Source: SHVZ01 sp041906305 (lineage in GTDB: Bacteria; Pseudomonadota; Alphaproteobacteria; SHVZ01). From it: a stretch of 64,000 bases of DNA. The stretch covers positions 496,001-560,000 of the forward strand of contig JAYRJL010000001.1 of assembly GCA_041906305.1 (NCBI GenBank), given 5' to 3'. Positions 8,317 through 17,221 of the stretch are shown piece after piece. A program made the translations under genes and the position numbers. The number at the start of each line of letters is the position of its first letter. The stretch's first letter is position 1. Under the pieces are notes generated by a model, which was not told the origin of the DNA, did no database searches, and saw only the letters and a program-made list of their open reading frames with translations.

Positions 8317-9197
8317 GCGACGTTCGTCCGCAACGTCTCTTCGAGGATTTCCTTGAGCCGCGTCGCCGCCGGCGACAGCGGGGCTGTGCTCGTGCGCGTC
8401 TGCAGGCTGACCGAGGGAAGCGGCGGCAAGCCGTCGATCGCGGTGAGGTCCTTCGGCAGGCCGTAGGCCGTGCGCACGCCGATACCGAGGCCGGCGGAGA
8501 CGGCGGCCCACAATCCGGAAAGGCTGGGGCTGGTCAGCGCGATCCGCCACGGGATGCCAGCGGCGTCGAGCGCCTCGATCGCGACCTGACGGAAGAGGCA
8601 GGGTGCCTCGAACAGCACCAGGGGCAGCGGCTGCGTGCGATCCCACGCGAATCCATGAGGGCCGATCCAGGCGATCGGCAGCTTGGCGAGCGCGTCGCCG
8701 GTCTCCCGCGTGAACAGCACGACGAGATCGAGGCGCCCGCCGGCGAGCTGGTCCATCAGGGCGCCGCTGCGCTCGACCCGGACCTCCACATGCGCCGCCG
8801 GATGCGCGCGGGCGAAGCGGGCGAGCACCGGCGTCAGCGCCGGCTCGACCAGGTCCTGGGTCACGCCGAGGCGCACCGAGCCCGAGACCGCGACGCCGCG
8901 CACCGCGGCGACGGCCTCGTCGTTGAGCGCGAGCAGACGGCGGGCATAGGCCAGCACCGTGTCGCCGGCGTCGGTCAGGGCCAGCCGCCGGCCCTCCTTC
9001 CGGAACAGCGGCCGACCGAGCTGGGCCTCGAGCCGCTGCATCTGCAGGCTGACCGCGGACTGCGAGCGGCCGAACTTGGCCGCGGCCCGGCCGAAGCCGC
9101 CGAGGTCGATCGCCGCCGTCAGGCTGCGGAGGACGTCCAGGTCGAGGTGGGGAATAGACACATGTGAATTATTAATCTTTCTGTTCAAAAAGATCAA
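8313..9197 (-). CDS. LysR-family transcriptional regulator
   Basis: This 294-residue regulator has an N-terminal winged helix-turn-helix (LDVLRSLTAAIDLGGFGRAA, then SQSAVSLQMQRLEAQLG) and a periplasmic-binding-like effector domain. It is divergent from the tautomerase gene across a short AT-rich gap, so it most likely controls that gene and itself. An alternative GTG start at 9161 would remove the first 12 residues (MIFLNRKINNSH), which lie in AT-rich DNA. That shorter form fits the family N-terminus better. The effector is unknown. Confidence 0.9.
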   Translation of the reverse strand: MIFLNRKINNSHVSIPHLDLDVLRSLTAAIDLGGFGRAAAKFGRSQSAVSLQMQRLEAQLGRPLFRKEGRRLALTDAGDTVLAYARRLLALNDEAVAAVRGVAVSGSVRLGVTQDLVEPALTPVLARFARAHPAAHVEVRVERSGALMDQLAGGRLDLVVLFTRETGDALAKLPIAWIGPHGFAWDRTQPLPLVLFEAPCLFRQVAIEALDAAGIPWRIALTSPSLSGLWAAVSAGLGIGVRTAYGLPKDLTAIDGLPPLPSVSLQTRTSTAPLSPAATRLKEILEETLRTNVA

Positions 9198-9253
9198 ATT
9201 AAATAATCTGATGCGGGGGCTATCTCTTGGAGACCAACAACAGGAGCGTCCCC

Positions 9254-9667
9254 ATGCCTCTCGTCCGTATCGCCGTTCGCCAGGGCAAGACCGCCGCCTA
9301 CCGCCGCGCCGTCGCTGATGCCATCCATGAGGGGATGGTCGAGGCGATCAAGGTGCCGAAGGAGGACCGCTTCCAGATCGTGACCGAGCACGACGCCGAC
9401 GGCCTGATCGTCGACCGTACCTTCCTCGGCGTCGACCGGTCGGACGACGCGGTGATCGTGCAGATCTCGCTTCGCCGCGGCCGGCCGGTCGAGCTCAAGC
9501 AGGCGCTCTGCAAGCGCATCGTCGAGAAGCTCGCCGATGGCCCGGGCGTGCGTCCCGAGGACGTGCTGATCGTGCTCTCGGAGAACGACCTCGCCGACTG
9601 GTCCTTCGGCAACGGCGAGGCGCAGTACGTGCTGAACCCGCCGCAGCCGATCCCGGCGGCGGCCTGA
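9254..9667 (+). CDS. Tautomerase family protein (4-oxalocrotonate tautomerase-like)
   Basis: The 137-residue protein begins MPLVRIAVRQGK, so after methionine removal the N-terminal proline can act as the catalytic base, as in all tautomerase superfamily enzymes. The stretches ADGLIVDRTFLGVDRSDD and WSFGNGEAQYV are typical of the long Tautomerase_2 subgroup, which is about twice the length of 4-OT. The substrate is unknown. I chose the ATG at 9254 rather than 9227 because it exposes Pro-1 and has a proper AGGAG site. It is paired divergently with a LysR regulator. Confidence 0.87.
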   Translation: MPLVRIAVRQGKTAAYRRAVADAIHEGMVEAIKVPKEDRFQIVTEHDADGLIVDRTFLGVDRSDDAVIVQISLRRGRPVELKQALCKRIVEKLADGPGVRPEDVLIVLSENDLADWSFGNGEAQYVLNPPQPIPAAA

Positions 9668-9681
9668 AGCGAGCGCGGCAT

Positions 9682-9777
9682 CGCCCCCACCCTAGTCCTC
9701 TCCACCATGGGGGGAGGGGACACGATTGTGCTCCCTCCCCCCGCGGAGCGTGGGGGAGGGCTGGGGTGGGGGGCGAG
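9682..9777. repeat. GC-rich palindromic intergenic repeat, copy A
   Basis: The element starts CGCCCCCACCCTAGTCC and ends GGCTGGGGTGGGGGGCGAG, with two inner GGGGAGGGG/CCCTCCCC blocks around a GACACGATTGTG centre. The outer arms are inverted copies of each other. It lies between the convergent tautomerase and argD genes. The same element recurs at about 33.9, 40.8, 42.1 and 44.9 kb. Confidence 0.75.
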
Positions 9778-9787
9778 ACTCGCTCGC

Positions 9788-10969
9788 TCAGGCCGCCTTC
9801 GCCGGCATCGATTGCGCGACCGACTCCAGGATCGACAGCGCCTCGTCGATCTCCTGCTCGTCGACGACGAGCGGCGGGATCAGGCGGATCACCTTGTCCT
9901 GGGCCGGCACGACGATCAGGCCGGCGTCGCGGAGGCGATCGACCACCTCGTCCTGGGAGGCGGCGCAGCGGAGCCCCTGCATGAGGCCGACGCCGCGCCG
10001 CTGCTCGAATACGTCCGGATGCCGCTTCACCAGCGCGTCGAGGCCGGAAGCGAGCTTCTCGCCCTTGCGTGCGACCGAGCTGAGAAACGCCGGCTCGGCG
10101 ATGATGTCGAGCACGGTGGAGGCGACGGCCATCGCCAGCAGGTTGCCGCCGAAGGTGGAGGCGTGGCTGCCCGCGGTCATGCCGGAGGCGGCCTTGGCGG
10201 TGGCGACGCAGGCCGCGACCGGGAAGCCGCCGCCCAGCGTCTTCGCCAGGCTCATCACGTCCGGCACGACGCCGAAGCGTTCATGCGCGAAAAGCCGGCC
10301 GGAGCGGGCGAGGCCGCACTGCACCTCGTCGAACATGAGCAGCGCGCCGTGCTTGTCGGCGAGCGCGCGCAGGCCCTTCAGGAAGTCGGGCGGCGGCACG
10401 CGGATGCCGCCTTCGCCCTGGATCGGCTCGACCAGGATCGCCGCGGTGTCGGGGCCGACGAGCGACGCGGCCTTGTCGAGGTCGCCATAGGGCGCGTGGT
10501 CGAAGCCGGTGACCACGGGGCCGAAGCCGGCGAGGTTCTTCGGGTTGCCGGCGGCGGCAAGCGTCGCCAGCGTGCGGCCATGGAAGCTTCCTTCGAAGGC
10601 GAGGATCCGCCACTTCTCGGGGTTTCCCCGCGAGGCCTGGTAGCGCCGGGCGAGCTTGATCGAGCACTCGTTCGCCTCGGCGCCCGAGTTGGCGAAGAAG
10701 ACAACGTCGCCGAAGCTGAGCGCGGCGAGCTTGGCCGCGACCGTCTCCTGGCCCTCGACCTGATAGAGGTTTGAGGTGTGCCAGAGCGTGTTGGCCTGCT
10801 TGGTCAGCGCCTCGATCAGCTTCGGGTGCGCGTGGCCAAGACCGCAGACGGCGATGCCGGCACCGAAATCGAGATAGCGGCGGCCCTGCGTGTCGATCAG
10901 GCGGCAGCCCTCGCCCTTGGCGAAGGTCACGGGAGCCCTGGCGTAAGTCGGCATCACGGCGCTGGTCAT
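9788..10969 (-). CDS. argD: Acetylornithine / succinyldiaminopimelate aminotransferase
   Basis: This 393-residue class III PLP aminotransferase converts N-acetylornithine and glutamate semialdehyde forms in arginine synthesis, and in many bacteria also works in lysine synthesis. Motifs are the substrate loop LWHTSNLYQV, FFANSGAEANE, the aspartate in MFDEVQCGLARSG, and the PLP lysine in SLAKTLGGG. In many alphaproteobacteria argD sits next to argF; here it stands alone, bounded by a repeat and the serine hydrolase gene. Another omega-aminotransferase role cannot be excluded, but the sequence reads as ArgD. Confidence 0.88.
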   Translation of the reverse strand: MTSAVMPTYARAPVTFAKGEGCRLIDTQGRRYLDFGAGIAVCGLGHAHPKLIEALTKQANTLWHTSNLYQVEGQETVAAKLAALSFGDVVFFANSGAEANECSIKLARRYQASRGNPEKWRILAFEGSFHGRTLATLAAAGNPKNLAGFGPVVTGFDHAPYGDLDKAASLVGPDTAAILVEPIQGEGGIRVPPPDFLKGLRALADKHGALLMFDEVQCGLARSGRLFAHERFGVVPDVMSLAKTLGGGFPVAACVATAKAASGMTAGSHASTFGGNLLAMAVASTVLDIIAEPAFLSSVARKGEKLASGLDALVKRHPDVFEQRRGVGLMQGLRCAASQDEVVDRLRDAGLIVVPAQDKVIRLIPPLVVDEQEIDEALSILESVAQSMPAKAA

Positions 10970-11059
10970 GGCGCGTCTCCTGATCGAGTGCGACGAACCC
11001 GATAGAGACCACCGTACGGCAACGGGGAGAATGGACGGCGGCGCAAGACGGTGCCGCGC

Positions 11060-12670
11060 CTATGCGGCAACCCGTCCCAGCCGCACGCCCTTCAGTCGGT
11101 CGAAGGTGACCTGCATCGCGACCACCCTGCCGTCGCCGTCCTTCTCGAAACGGAAGACGTGCTTGTGGGCGACGCCCGGCGCGCCCGGACGGACGAGGAA
11201 GACATCGGGTGCGATAGGCTGCATGGCGAAAACGCGGCTGCGGTCGTAGTCGAGCCCGTAGCGGATGGTGAGCCCGTCGCCGTCGGGCCGCACCGCGTGG
11301 CGGCTGGCGATGGTCGCGTCTTCGTAGTCGCCGACGTAGGCGGCGATCTCGGCTGGCGTGCAGGAGACGAGGCGCTGCTTCACCATGTCGTTGACGTTCC
11401 CGCCGCGACGGAGACGGCAGGTCGGGGCCTCGCCATCGAACGAGAACACGGCGTCCGTCGGCGTGTCGCTGCGGTAGTCGTCGCCGTCGCGGAAGACGCG
11501 CGGCGACGCCTCATAGAGCCAGAGGGAATCGCCGAGCGTCTCACAGGCAAGGACGCCGTCGGCACCGAGCGAGACCTGCATCCATTCTCCGGTGTCCGGC
11601 TCGACATAGACGCCAGGAAGATCCTCGGAACGGTACGGCGTCCTGCGCGGGACCCGTGCCGGATGCGGCGCGGGGAAGCCGTCGATCGCCGCATCGAGGA
11701 TCTCGGCGGCGAGACCGGAGGTGCGGGTGTCCTCGCGGTTCGAGAGGATCACGACGCCGGCGTCGCGTGCCGGAACATAGGCGACGTGCGTCTTGTAGCC
11801 GGGCTGGCTGCCGGTGTGGCCGAGCACGGCAAGCCCGCGATAGGAGCGAATGCAGAGTCCGAGGCCGTAGTGGATGGTTTGACCATCGGCGAGCCGGGCG
11901 GGTTCGGCCATCGGCCGGAGATCGAGGTCGCCGGCCTGACCGCGGCCGACCGCGACGATCCAGCGCGCCATGTCGTCGAGGCTGGTGGTCAGCGTGTCGC
12001 CGGAGATGCCGAGAAGCTCGGTGGCGCGCGTCCAGCCGCCCTTGCCGTCGGCGACATAGGGCGAGGCGAGGTCGGGGAGGACGATGCCTTCGTGCGGCCG
12101 GTCGGCGGTGGCGGCGAGGCCGAGCGGGCGGTAGATCGCCTCGCGGCGGAGCGCGTCGGCGTCGCCGGCGAGACGGCGGAGGATCTCCTCGAGCAGCACG
12201 AAGTTGACGTTCGCGTACATGTATTGCGCGCCGGCCGGCGCGCTGACCTCGACTTGCGCGAAGGCCAGGTCGAGGAGGTCCTCCACGCGGCTCGCCGAGG
12301 GTCGCCATTCGCCGCGCAGCCGCATGATCTCCAGCACGTCGCGAAGCCCGCTGGTCATCGAGAGCAGGTGGCGGAGAGTCACCGGGCGCGGACGGTCGAT
12401 GGTGGCCGGCAGCTCGGGCAGGTGGCGGCGGACCGGATCGTCGAGGGTGAGGATGCCGCGCGCATGAAGTGCCAGCACCGACGCGGCGACGAAGGTCTTG
12501 GAGGCAGAGACGATATGGAAGCGCGTCCCCGGCCCGATCGGCACGCCATGGGCGAGGTCGGCCTGACCGATGAAGCGACGCTCGGCGACCTCGCCACCGC
12601 GCAGGATCGCCGCGGCCACGCCCGGCTCGTCCGGGCGGCCGGCGATCAACCTCTCCAGCACACTGGTCAT
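11060..12670 (-). CDS. Serine hydrolase of the beta-lactamase fold, D-aminopeptidase-like
   Basis: The 536-residue protein has a penicillin-recognising domain (about 1-340) with the catalytic tetrad S55-A-S-K58, the YAN tyrosine motif in QYMYANVNF, and LGHTGS in place of KTG. This is followed by about 200 residues of beta-rich C-terminal sequence. That three-part architecture and length match the D-stereospecific aminopeptidase (DAP, S12) family, which trims D-amino-acid N-termini. No signal peptide is visible, so it is probably cytoplasmic. It is divergent from a LysR regulator 65 bases away, which likely controls it. Confidence 0.8.
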   Translation of the reverse strand: MTSVLERLIAGRPDEPGVAAAILRGGEVAERRFIGQADLAHGVPIGPGTRFHIVSASKTFVAASVLALHARGILTLDDPVRRHLPELPATIDRPRPVTLRHLLSMTSGLRDVLEIMRLRGEWRPSASRVEDLLDLAFAQVEVSAPAGAQYMYANVNFVLLEEILRRLAGDADALRREAIYRPLGLAATADRPHEGIVLPDLASPYVADGKGGWTRATELLGISGDTLTTSLDDMARWIVAVGRGQAGDLDLRPMAEPARLADGQTIHYGLGLCIRSYRGLAVLGHTGSQPGYKTHVAYVPARDAGVVILSNREDTRTSGLAAEILDAAIDGFPAPHPARVPRRTPYRSEDLPGVYVEPDTGEWMQVSLGADGVLACETLGDSLWLYEASPRVFRDGDDYRSDTPTDAVFSFDGEAPTCRLRRGGNVNDMVKQRLVSCTPAEIAAYVGDYEDATIASRHAVRPDGDGLTIRYGLDYDRSRVFAMQPIAPDVFLVRPGAPGVAHKHVFRFEKDGDGRVVAMQVTFDRLKGVRLGRVAA

Positions 12671-12735
12671 ACCCCGCCTCTTCGCTGGATACTGTCAGCC
12701 TGTAGGGTGGCAGAGCGCGGCGGGGGAAGGAAACC

Positions 12736-13656
12736 ATGGCGGCGCAAGGCGGTCCCGCATCGCCGGGGGCACGGCTGGACTGGGACGATCTGCGCTTCGC
12801 GCTTGCGGTGGCGGATGCCGGCGGCCTGTCCGCGGCCGGCCGCGCCTTGCGCGTCGACCCCGCGACGATCGGGCGCCGCCTCGACGGGCTCGAGGCGACG
12901 CTCAAGTGCAAGCTGTTCCATCGACGCCGCCAGGGCCTGGTGCCGACGCCGGCCGGCGCCAAGCTCATCCAGCATGCGCGACGCATCGAGGAAGAGGTGC
13001 GCGCCGTGGGATTCGAGATGTCGGCCGAGGACAAGGGTCTCGCCGGCACCGTCGTGATCACGACGACCGAGCCGATCGCCGCCGGCTTCGTCGCACCCGC
13101 CCTGCCGGACTTCGAGGCGAAGCACCCCGGCATCGCCGTGGAGGTGAAGACCGACATCCGCACGCTCGACCTCGGCCGGCGCGAGGCGGACATCGCCCTC
13201 AGGCTGGCGCGGCCGACGCAAGGCGACCTGATCGGGCGCAAGCTTGGCCAGGTGGGATACGGGCTCTATGCCAGCCGCGACTATCTCGACCGCCGCGGCA
13301 AGCCCACGGCCGGATTCGAGGGCCACCTGCTGATCGACTGGCCGGTCGACTACACGGTGATCGCGCAGGTGCCGTGGCTCAGGAAGATCGCGGCATCGGC
13401 GACCGTCGTGCTGCGCTCCAACAGCGCGATGACGCGCCGCGCCGCCGCGTCGTCGGGCGCCGGCATCGCGCTTCTGCCCTGCATCCTCGCCGACCTCGAT
13501 GCGGGCTTGGTCCGCGTGCAGAGCGAGGCGCCGCCGAAGCAAGATCTCTGGCTGGTGACGCACCGCGATCTCGCCCGCGTGCCGCGCATCCGCGTCACGC
13601 TCGATTATCTCGCCGAGACCGCGAAGCGATCGACGCGGAGGCTCGCTGGCGTTTGA
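12736..13656 (+). CDS. LysR-family transcriptional regulator
   Basis: This 306-residue regulator has an N-terminal winged helix (LDWDDLRFALAVADAGGLSAA, then DPATIGRRLDGLEATL) and a C-terminal effector domain. The GRRLDGLE variant places it with LysR proteins related to the amino-acid/GcvA-like subgroup. It faces the D-aminopeptidase-like gene divergently across 65 bases. Its stop codon overlaps a TTG start of the glycosyltransferase gene (TTGA). Good SD (GGGGGAAGGAAA) stands before the ATG. Confidence 0.9.
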   Translation: MAAQGGPASPGARLDWDDLRFALAVADAGGLSAAGRALRVDPATIGRRLDGLEATLKCKLFHRRRQGLVPTPAGAKLIQHARRIEEEVRAVGFEMSAEDKGLAGTVVITTTEPIAAGFVAPALPDFEAKHPGIAVEVKTDIRTLDLGRREADIALRLARPTQGDLIGRKLGQVGYGLYASRDYLDRRGKPTAGFEGHLLIDWPVDYTVIAQVPWLRKIAASATVVLRSNSAMTRRAAASSGAGIALLPCILADLDAGLVRVQSEAPPKQDLWLVTHRDLARVPRIRVTLDYLAETAKRSTRRLAGV

Positions 13657-14981
13657 CCGACATCGGAGCACAGGTACTCGGCATATGGTCGACGAGCCTG
13701 GAGAACGTCTCGGGCATCGATCCATCGGCCATCGAGGCCTATCTCCGCACCCTGACGGCGCAGCTTGATGGGGCCAGGGACGGCCGGGAACCGATCGTCT
13801 ATCTCGTGCCAGCGATCGAGTACATCGGCCATGTCTGCCAGGATGCTCACGCCATAAAGACGCTTTTCGACCCGGCGAAATATCAGATCTTCTTCCTGAC
13901 TCACCGGCCGGCTTCGGTTCCCAACCCCAGCATGCTCGAGGTCGTTCTTCGCGGCATCACCATGTTCGTCGTCGAGGACGGGATGGCCGAGTGGAATCTG
14001 AAGGTCGCGCATGCGCGACTGACCCGCGGGCTCGCGTACAAGGTCGGTGCGTATACATTCCTCCTCGGCGGCCATGGCGAGACCTTGAGGGAGAGCTACC
14101 ACGCCCACCTCAACTCTGGCGGCAAAGGAGCAAGGTTCGGTCTCACGCCGGAGGAGACCGAGCGCCGAGACGTCTTCATGAGGAAATGCGGCGTCGGGAC
14201 GGACGATCGGGTGGCGGTTCTGCATGTGCGCGACGGCGGCTACTGGAGTCGGCGCCCCGGCGCGGGCTCGGATGCCTTCAACGATTTTCGCAATGCCGAT
14301 GTCGCCAACTACACCCTCGCCATCGCCGGTCTGATCGAGAAGGGATTCTTCGTCGTCCGGATCGGCGACGCGAAGATGAAGCGAAGCGGCTTCGCGCATG
14401 AGCGCTTCCTCGATGCCCCCTTCGCCGAGAGCTACGACCCGTTCGTCGACGTGGCCGTCTTGAGCCGGTGCGATCTCTTCATCCACAGCCTTTCCGGGCC
14501 GACCGACTTCGCCCGCGGCTTCGACTCCTACCGCCTGTGCGTCAACACGTACTACAGCGACCATTGGGTGACGGAGGGGGGCGACATGTTTCTCCCCAGG
14601 CGCTACGTCTCGGCGCGTGACGGAAGGGAGATGTCCGTTCCCGACCTCCTCAACGCGAATCTCAGCGGCCTCGTCGATTCCAAGCAGCTGGTCCAGGCGG
14701 GCGTCCGGCTGGTCGAGAATGCGCCGGACGAGATTCTCGCCGCGACGAATGAGGCGATCGAACGCATCGGCGCGGCGCCATCCAGCACGCCAGCCTCAAA
14801 GGCGTTTAGAACGCTTGCCAAGGCCGAGCATGAAATGAGGGCCGCCGGCTATCACCCGAAACCGTCGCGCCGCCATTTCTGCATGTGGAACCCGGAAGTC
14901 GGGATGGCCAGCGTCGCTCTCGAGGGCAACCCGCGGCTGTTCGACGGCGAGCTGGTGGCTCCTGCGCGGCGCCTTGCCTAG
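13653..14981 (+). CDS. TIGR04372-type glycosyltransferase
   Basis: The 442-residue product carries the marks of the TIGR04372 glycosyltransferase group: VLHVRDGGYWS, DFRNADVANYTLAIAGLIEKG, FVVRIGDAKMK and an FIHSLSGPTDFARGF donor-site region in its second half. Family members usually sit in capsule or surface-glycan clusters; this one is alone. No in-frame ATG occurs before about 13932, which would delete the N-terminal 90 residues, so translation probably starts at the TTG at 13653, overlapping the LysR stop. Function beyond sugar transfer is not predictable. It overlaps the convergent metallopeptidase gene by four bases. Confidence 0.75.
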   Translation: MTDIGAQVLGIWSTSLENVSGIDPSAIEAYLRTLTAQLDGARDGREPIVYLVPAIEYIGHVCQDAHAIKTLFDPAKYQIFFLTHRPASVPNPSMLEVVLRGITMFVVEDGMAEWNLKVAHARLTRGLAYKVGAYTFLLGGHGETLRESYHAHLNSGGKGARFGLTPEETERRDVFMRKCGVGTDDRVAVLHVRDGGYWSRRPGAGSDAFNDFRNADVANYTLAIAGLIEKGFFVVRIGDAKMKRSGFAHERFLDAPFAESYDPFVDVAVLSRCDLFIHSLSGPTDFARGFDSYRLCVNTYYSDHWVTEGGDMFLPRRYVSARDGREMSVPDLLNANLSGLVDSKQLVQAGVRLVENAPDEILAATNEAIERIGAAPSSTPASKAFRTLAKAEHEMRAAGYHPKPSRRHFCMWNPEVGMASVALEGNPRLFDGELVAPARRLA

Positions 14982-15865
14982 AGGGCGCCGGCGCCGAACG
15001 TATCGCAGGCCTTCAGGTCGCCGGATTCGAAGCCGCGCTTGAACCAGCGCACGCGCTGGGCCGAACTGCCGTGGGTGAAGGCGTCAGGCACGACGCGGCC
15101 CTGCGCCTGGCGCTGGAGACGGTCGTCGCCGATGGCGCTGGCGGCGTTCAGCGCCTCGTCGATATCGCCCTCCTCCAGCACCTTGCGGAAGCGGTCGGCG
15201 TGATGCGCCCAGATGCCGGAATAGCAGTCGGCCTGCAGTTCCATGCGGACCTGGATCGCGTTCGCCTCGGTGCGCGAGGCGCGCTGCTGGGCGGCCCTGA
15301 CGCGATCGGAAGTACCGAGCAGCGTCTGCACGTGATGGCCGACCTCGTGCGCGATCACATAGGCCTGGGCGAAGTCGCCGGGTGCGCGGAAGCGCTGCTG
15401 CAGCTCCCGGAAGAAGCCGAGGTCCAGGTAGACCCGCCGGTCACCCGGGCAATAGAACGGGCCGACCGCCGACTGCGCGAAGCCGCAGGCGGACTCGACC
15501 GCGCCCGAGAAAAGGACGAGACGGGGCTCGCGATAGGTCTGCCCGTTCTTGCGGAAGACCTCGCCCCAGGTCTGCTCGGTGTCGCCGAGAACCGCGGCGA
15601 CGAAGTCGCGCGCGCGGTCCTCGCCGGCGGCCGGCGCCGAGCGCTGCTGCTGCGTCTGCTCCATCGGGACCGGCATGCCGGCGTCGAGCAGGATGCGCGG
15701 GTCGAAGCCGAAGATGGCGCTGGCGATCAGGACGACGATGACGCCGCCGATGCCGAGGCCGCGGCCGCCGCCGATGCGGATCCCGCCACCGCCGAATCCG
15801 CCCCCGAAGCCGCCGCCGCGGCGGTCCTCGATATTGTCGCTGCGTCGAAGGTCTTCCCAGCGCAT
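14978..15865 (-). CDS. Neutral zinc metallopeptidase (YpfJ/KPN_02809 family)
   Basis: The 295-residue protein has a Gly-rich N-terminal segment (RGGGFGGGFGGGGIRIGGG), one transmembrane helix (about 37-54), a Gln/Pro linker and a metalloprotease domain with HEVGHH (H173, E174, H177) as the zinc site and an ELQADC third-ligand region. This architecture is typical of the family (PF04228), whose substrates are unknown. The catalytic domain should face the periplasm. The ATG at 15865 was chosen because MRWEDLRRSDNIEDRR is the conserved family start; the open frame continues upstream but as a shadow of the next gene. Confidence 0.9.
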   Translation of the reverse strand: MRWEDLRRSDNIEDRRGGGFGGGFGGGGIRIGGGRGLGIGGVIVVLIASAIFGFDPRILLDAGMPVPMEQTQQQRSAPAAGEDRARDFVAAVLGDTEQTWGEVFRKNGQTYREPRLVLFSGAVESACGFAQSAVGPFYCPGDRRVYLDLGFFRELQQRFRAPGDFAQAYVIAHEVGHHVQTLLGTSDRVRAAQQRASRTEANAIQVRMELQADCYSGIWAHHADRFRKVLEEGDIDEALNAASAIGDDRLQRQAQGRVVPDAFTHGSSAQRVRWFKRGFESGDLKACDTFGAGAL

Positions 15866-15981
15866 GCCTTGCTCCGTGCCTCGGTCCTTAACGGCGGGGC
15901 GGTCGGGGCGTTCCGCTCGTCCGCTGTCAGGCAGAGTGGAAGGAGATTGCGACGGGACGATGTCGGACGGGAGGCCGGGCT

Positions 15982-17214
15982 TCAGTCGTTCTTGCGGACG
16001 TCGTCGATGACCTTGCCGTCGTTCGGCAGGCTGCCCGGCGCCACCAGCTCGACCGCGCCATGGAGCTTGCAGACGGCCTGGATGGACTCGCCGATCCGGG
16101 CTGCCAGCGCCGCGTCGCCCGATGCCTCGCATTTGAGCGTCATGACGTCGTTCTGGTCCTTGCGGTCGACGACCAGGCGGGCCTTCGTGATTTCCTTGTG
16201 CCGCTTCAGGACGTCGGCGATCTGGGCCGGGTGGACGAACATGCCCTTGACCTTGGTGGTCTGGTCGGCGCGGCCCATCCAGCCCTTGATCCGCATGTTG
16301 GTGCGCCCGCAGGGACTCTTCCCCGGCAGCACGGCCGAGAGATCGCCGGTGCCGAAACGGATCAGCGGGTAGTCGTCGTTGAAGGTGGTCACCACGACCT
16401 CGCCGACCTCGCCCTCGGGCACCGGATCGCCGGTGCCGGGGCGGACGATCTCCACCAGGATCTTCTCCTCGACGATCATCCCTTCCTTCGCCTTCGACTC
16501 GTAGGCGATCAGGCCGAGATCGGCGGAGGCATAGACGTTGACGACGCGCATGCCGCGGCCTTCGAGCTCGGCGCGAAGCGAGGGCGGCAGGTACTCGCCG
16601 GAGACGACGCAGCGTTTCAGGGAGTCGATCTCGACGCCCATCTCCTTCGCCTTGTCGAGGATGATCTTCAGGAACGACGGCGTGCCGGTGTAGCAGGCGG
16701 GCCTGAGATCCTGCATCGCCTTGACCTGCAGCTCGGTGTTGCCGACGCCGCCGGGGAACACCGGGCATCCGACCGCATGCGCCGCGGTTTCCAGCATCGC
16801 GCCGGCGGGGGTCATGTGATAGGCGAAGCAGTTGTGGACCAGTTCGCCTTTGCGCAAGCCGGCGGCCCAGAGGGCTCGGGCGAGGCGCCAGTAGTCGGAG
16901 CGTCTGCCTTCAGGATCGTAGATCGGTCCCGGCGAGGCGAACACGCGGAGCAGGTCGCCGGTCGCGGTCGCGGTGAAGCCGCCGAACGGAAGCGACGCCT
17001 TCTGGCGTTCGATCAGGTCGCCCTTCCTCAGGACCGGCAACGCCGACAGCGCCTTTCGGCTGGTCACCGCATCAGGATCGACCGTGGCGAGCAGTTCCCT
17101 GAACCCCGGGGCCCGTTCCTTGGCATGACGGACCAGCGACGGCAGCACGGCGAAGTGGGCACGCTCACGCGCCTCGGGCGTGCGTGTCTCGAGATCGTCG
17201 TAGTGCTCGGTCAT
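15982..17214 (-). CDS. Phenylacetate-CoA ligase-like AMP-forming enzyme
   Basis: This 410-residue adenylate-forming enzyme resembles PaaK. Visible motifs include CYTGTPSFLKIIL, NVYASADLGLIAYE (the acidic adenylation motif), RFGTGDLSAVLPG (the ATP-ribose aspartate) and GRADQTTKVKGMFVHP. Such enzymes form aryl-CoA thioesters from aromatic acids at the expense of ATP. It is the last gene of the seven-gene ABC importer operon, 7 bases behind livF, which argues that the importer and ligase handle the same or related acids. The exact substrate is not readable. Confidence 0.85.
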   Translation of the reverse strand: MTEHYDDLETRTPEARERAHFAVLPSLVRHAKERAPGFRELLATVDPDAVTSRKALSALPVLRKGDLIERQKASLPFGGFTATATGDLLRVFASPGPIYDPEGRRSDYWRLARALWAAGLRKGELVHNCFAYHMTPAGAMLETAAHAVGCPVFPGGVGNTELQVKAMQDLRPACYTGTPSFLKIILDKAKEMGVEIDSLKRCVVSGEYLPPSLRAELEGRGMRVVNVYASADLGLIAYESKAKEGMIVEEKILVEIVRPGTGDPVPEGEVGEVVVTTFNDDYPLIRFGTGDLSAVLPGKSPCGRTNMRIKGWMGRADQTTKVKGMFVHPAQIADVLKRHKEITKARLVVDRKDQNDVMTLKCEASGDAALAARIGESIQAVCKLHGAVELVAPGSLPNDGKVIDDVRKND

Positions 17215-17221
17215 CTCGTGC

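Noticed and set aside
12570..13652. N-terminal extension of the glycosyltransferase frame back to 12570
   Set aside because: This part overlaps the LysR gene in another frame and has wrong-frame composition; coding by the family begins after 13653.
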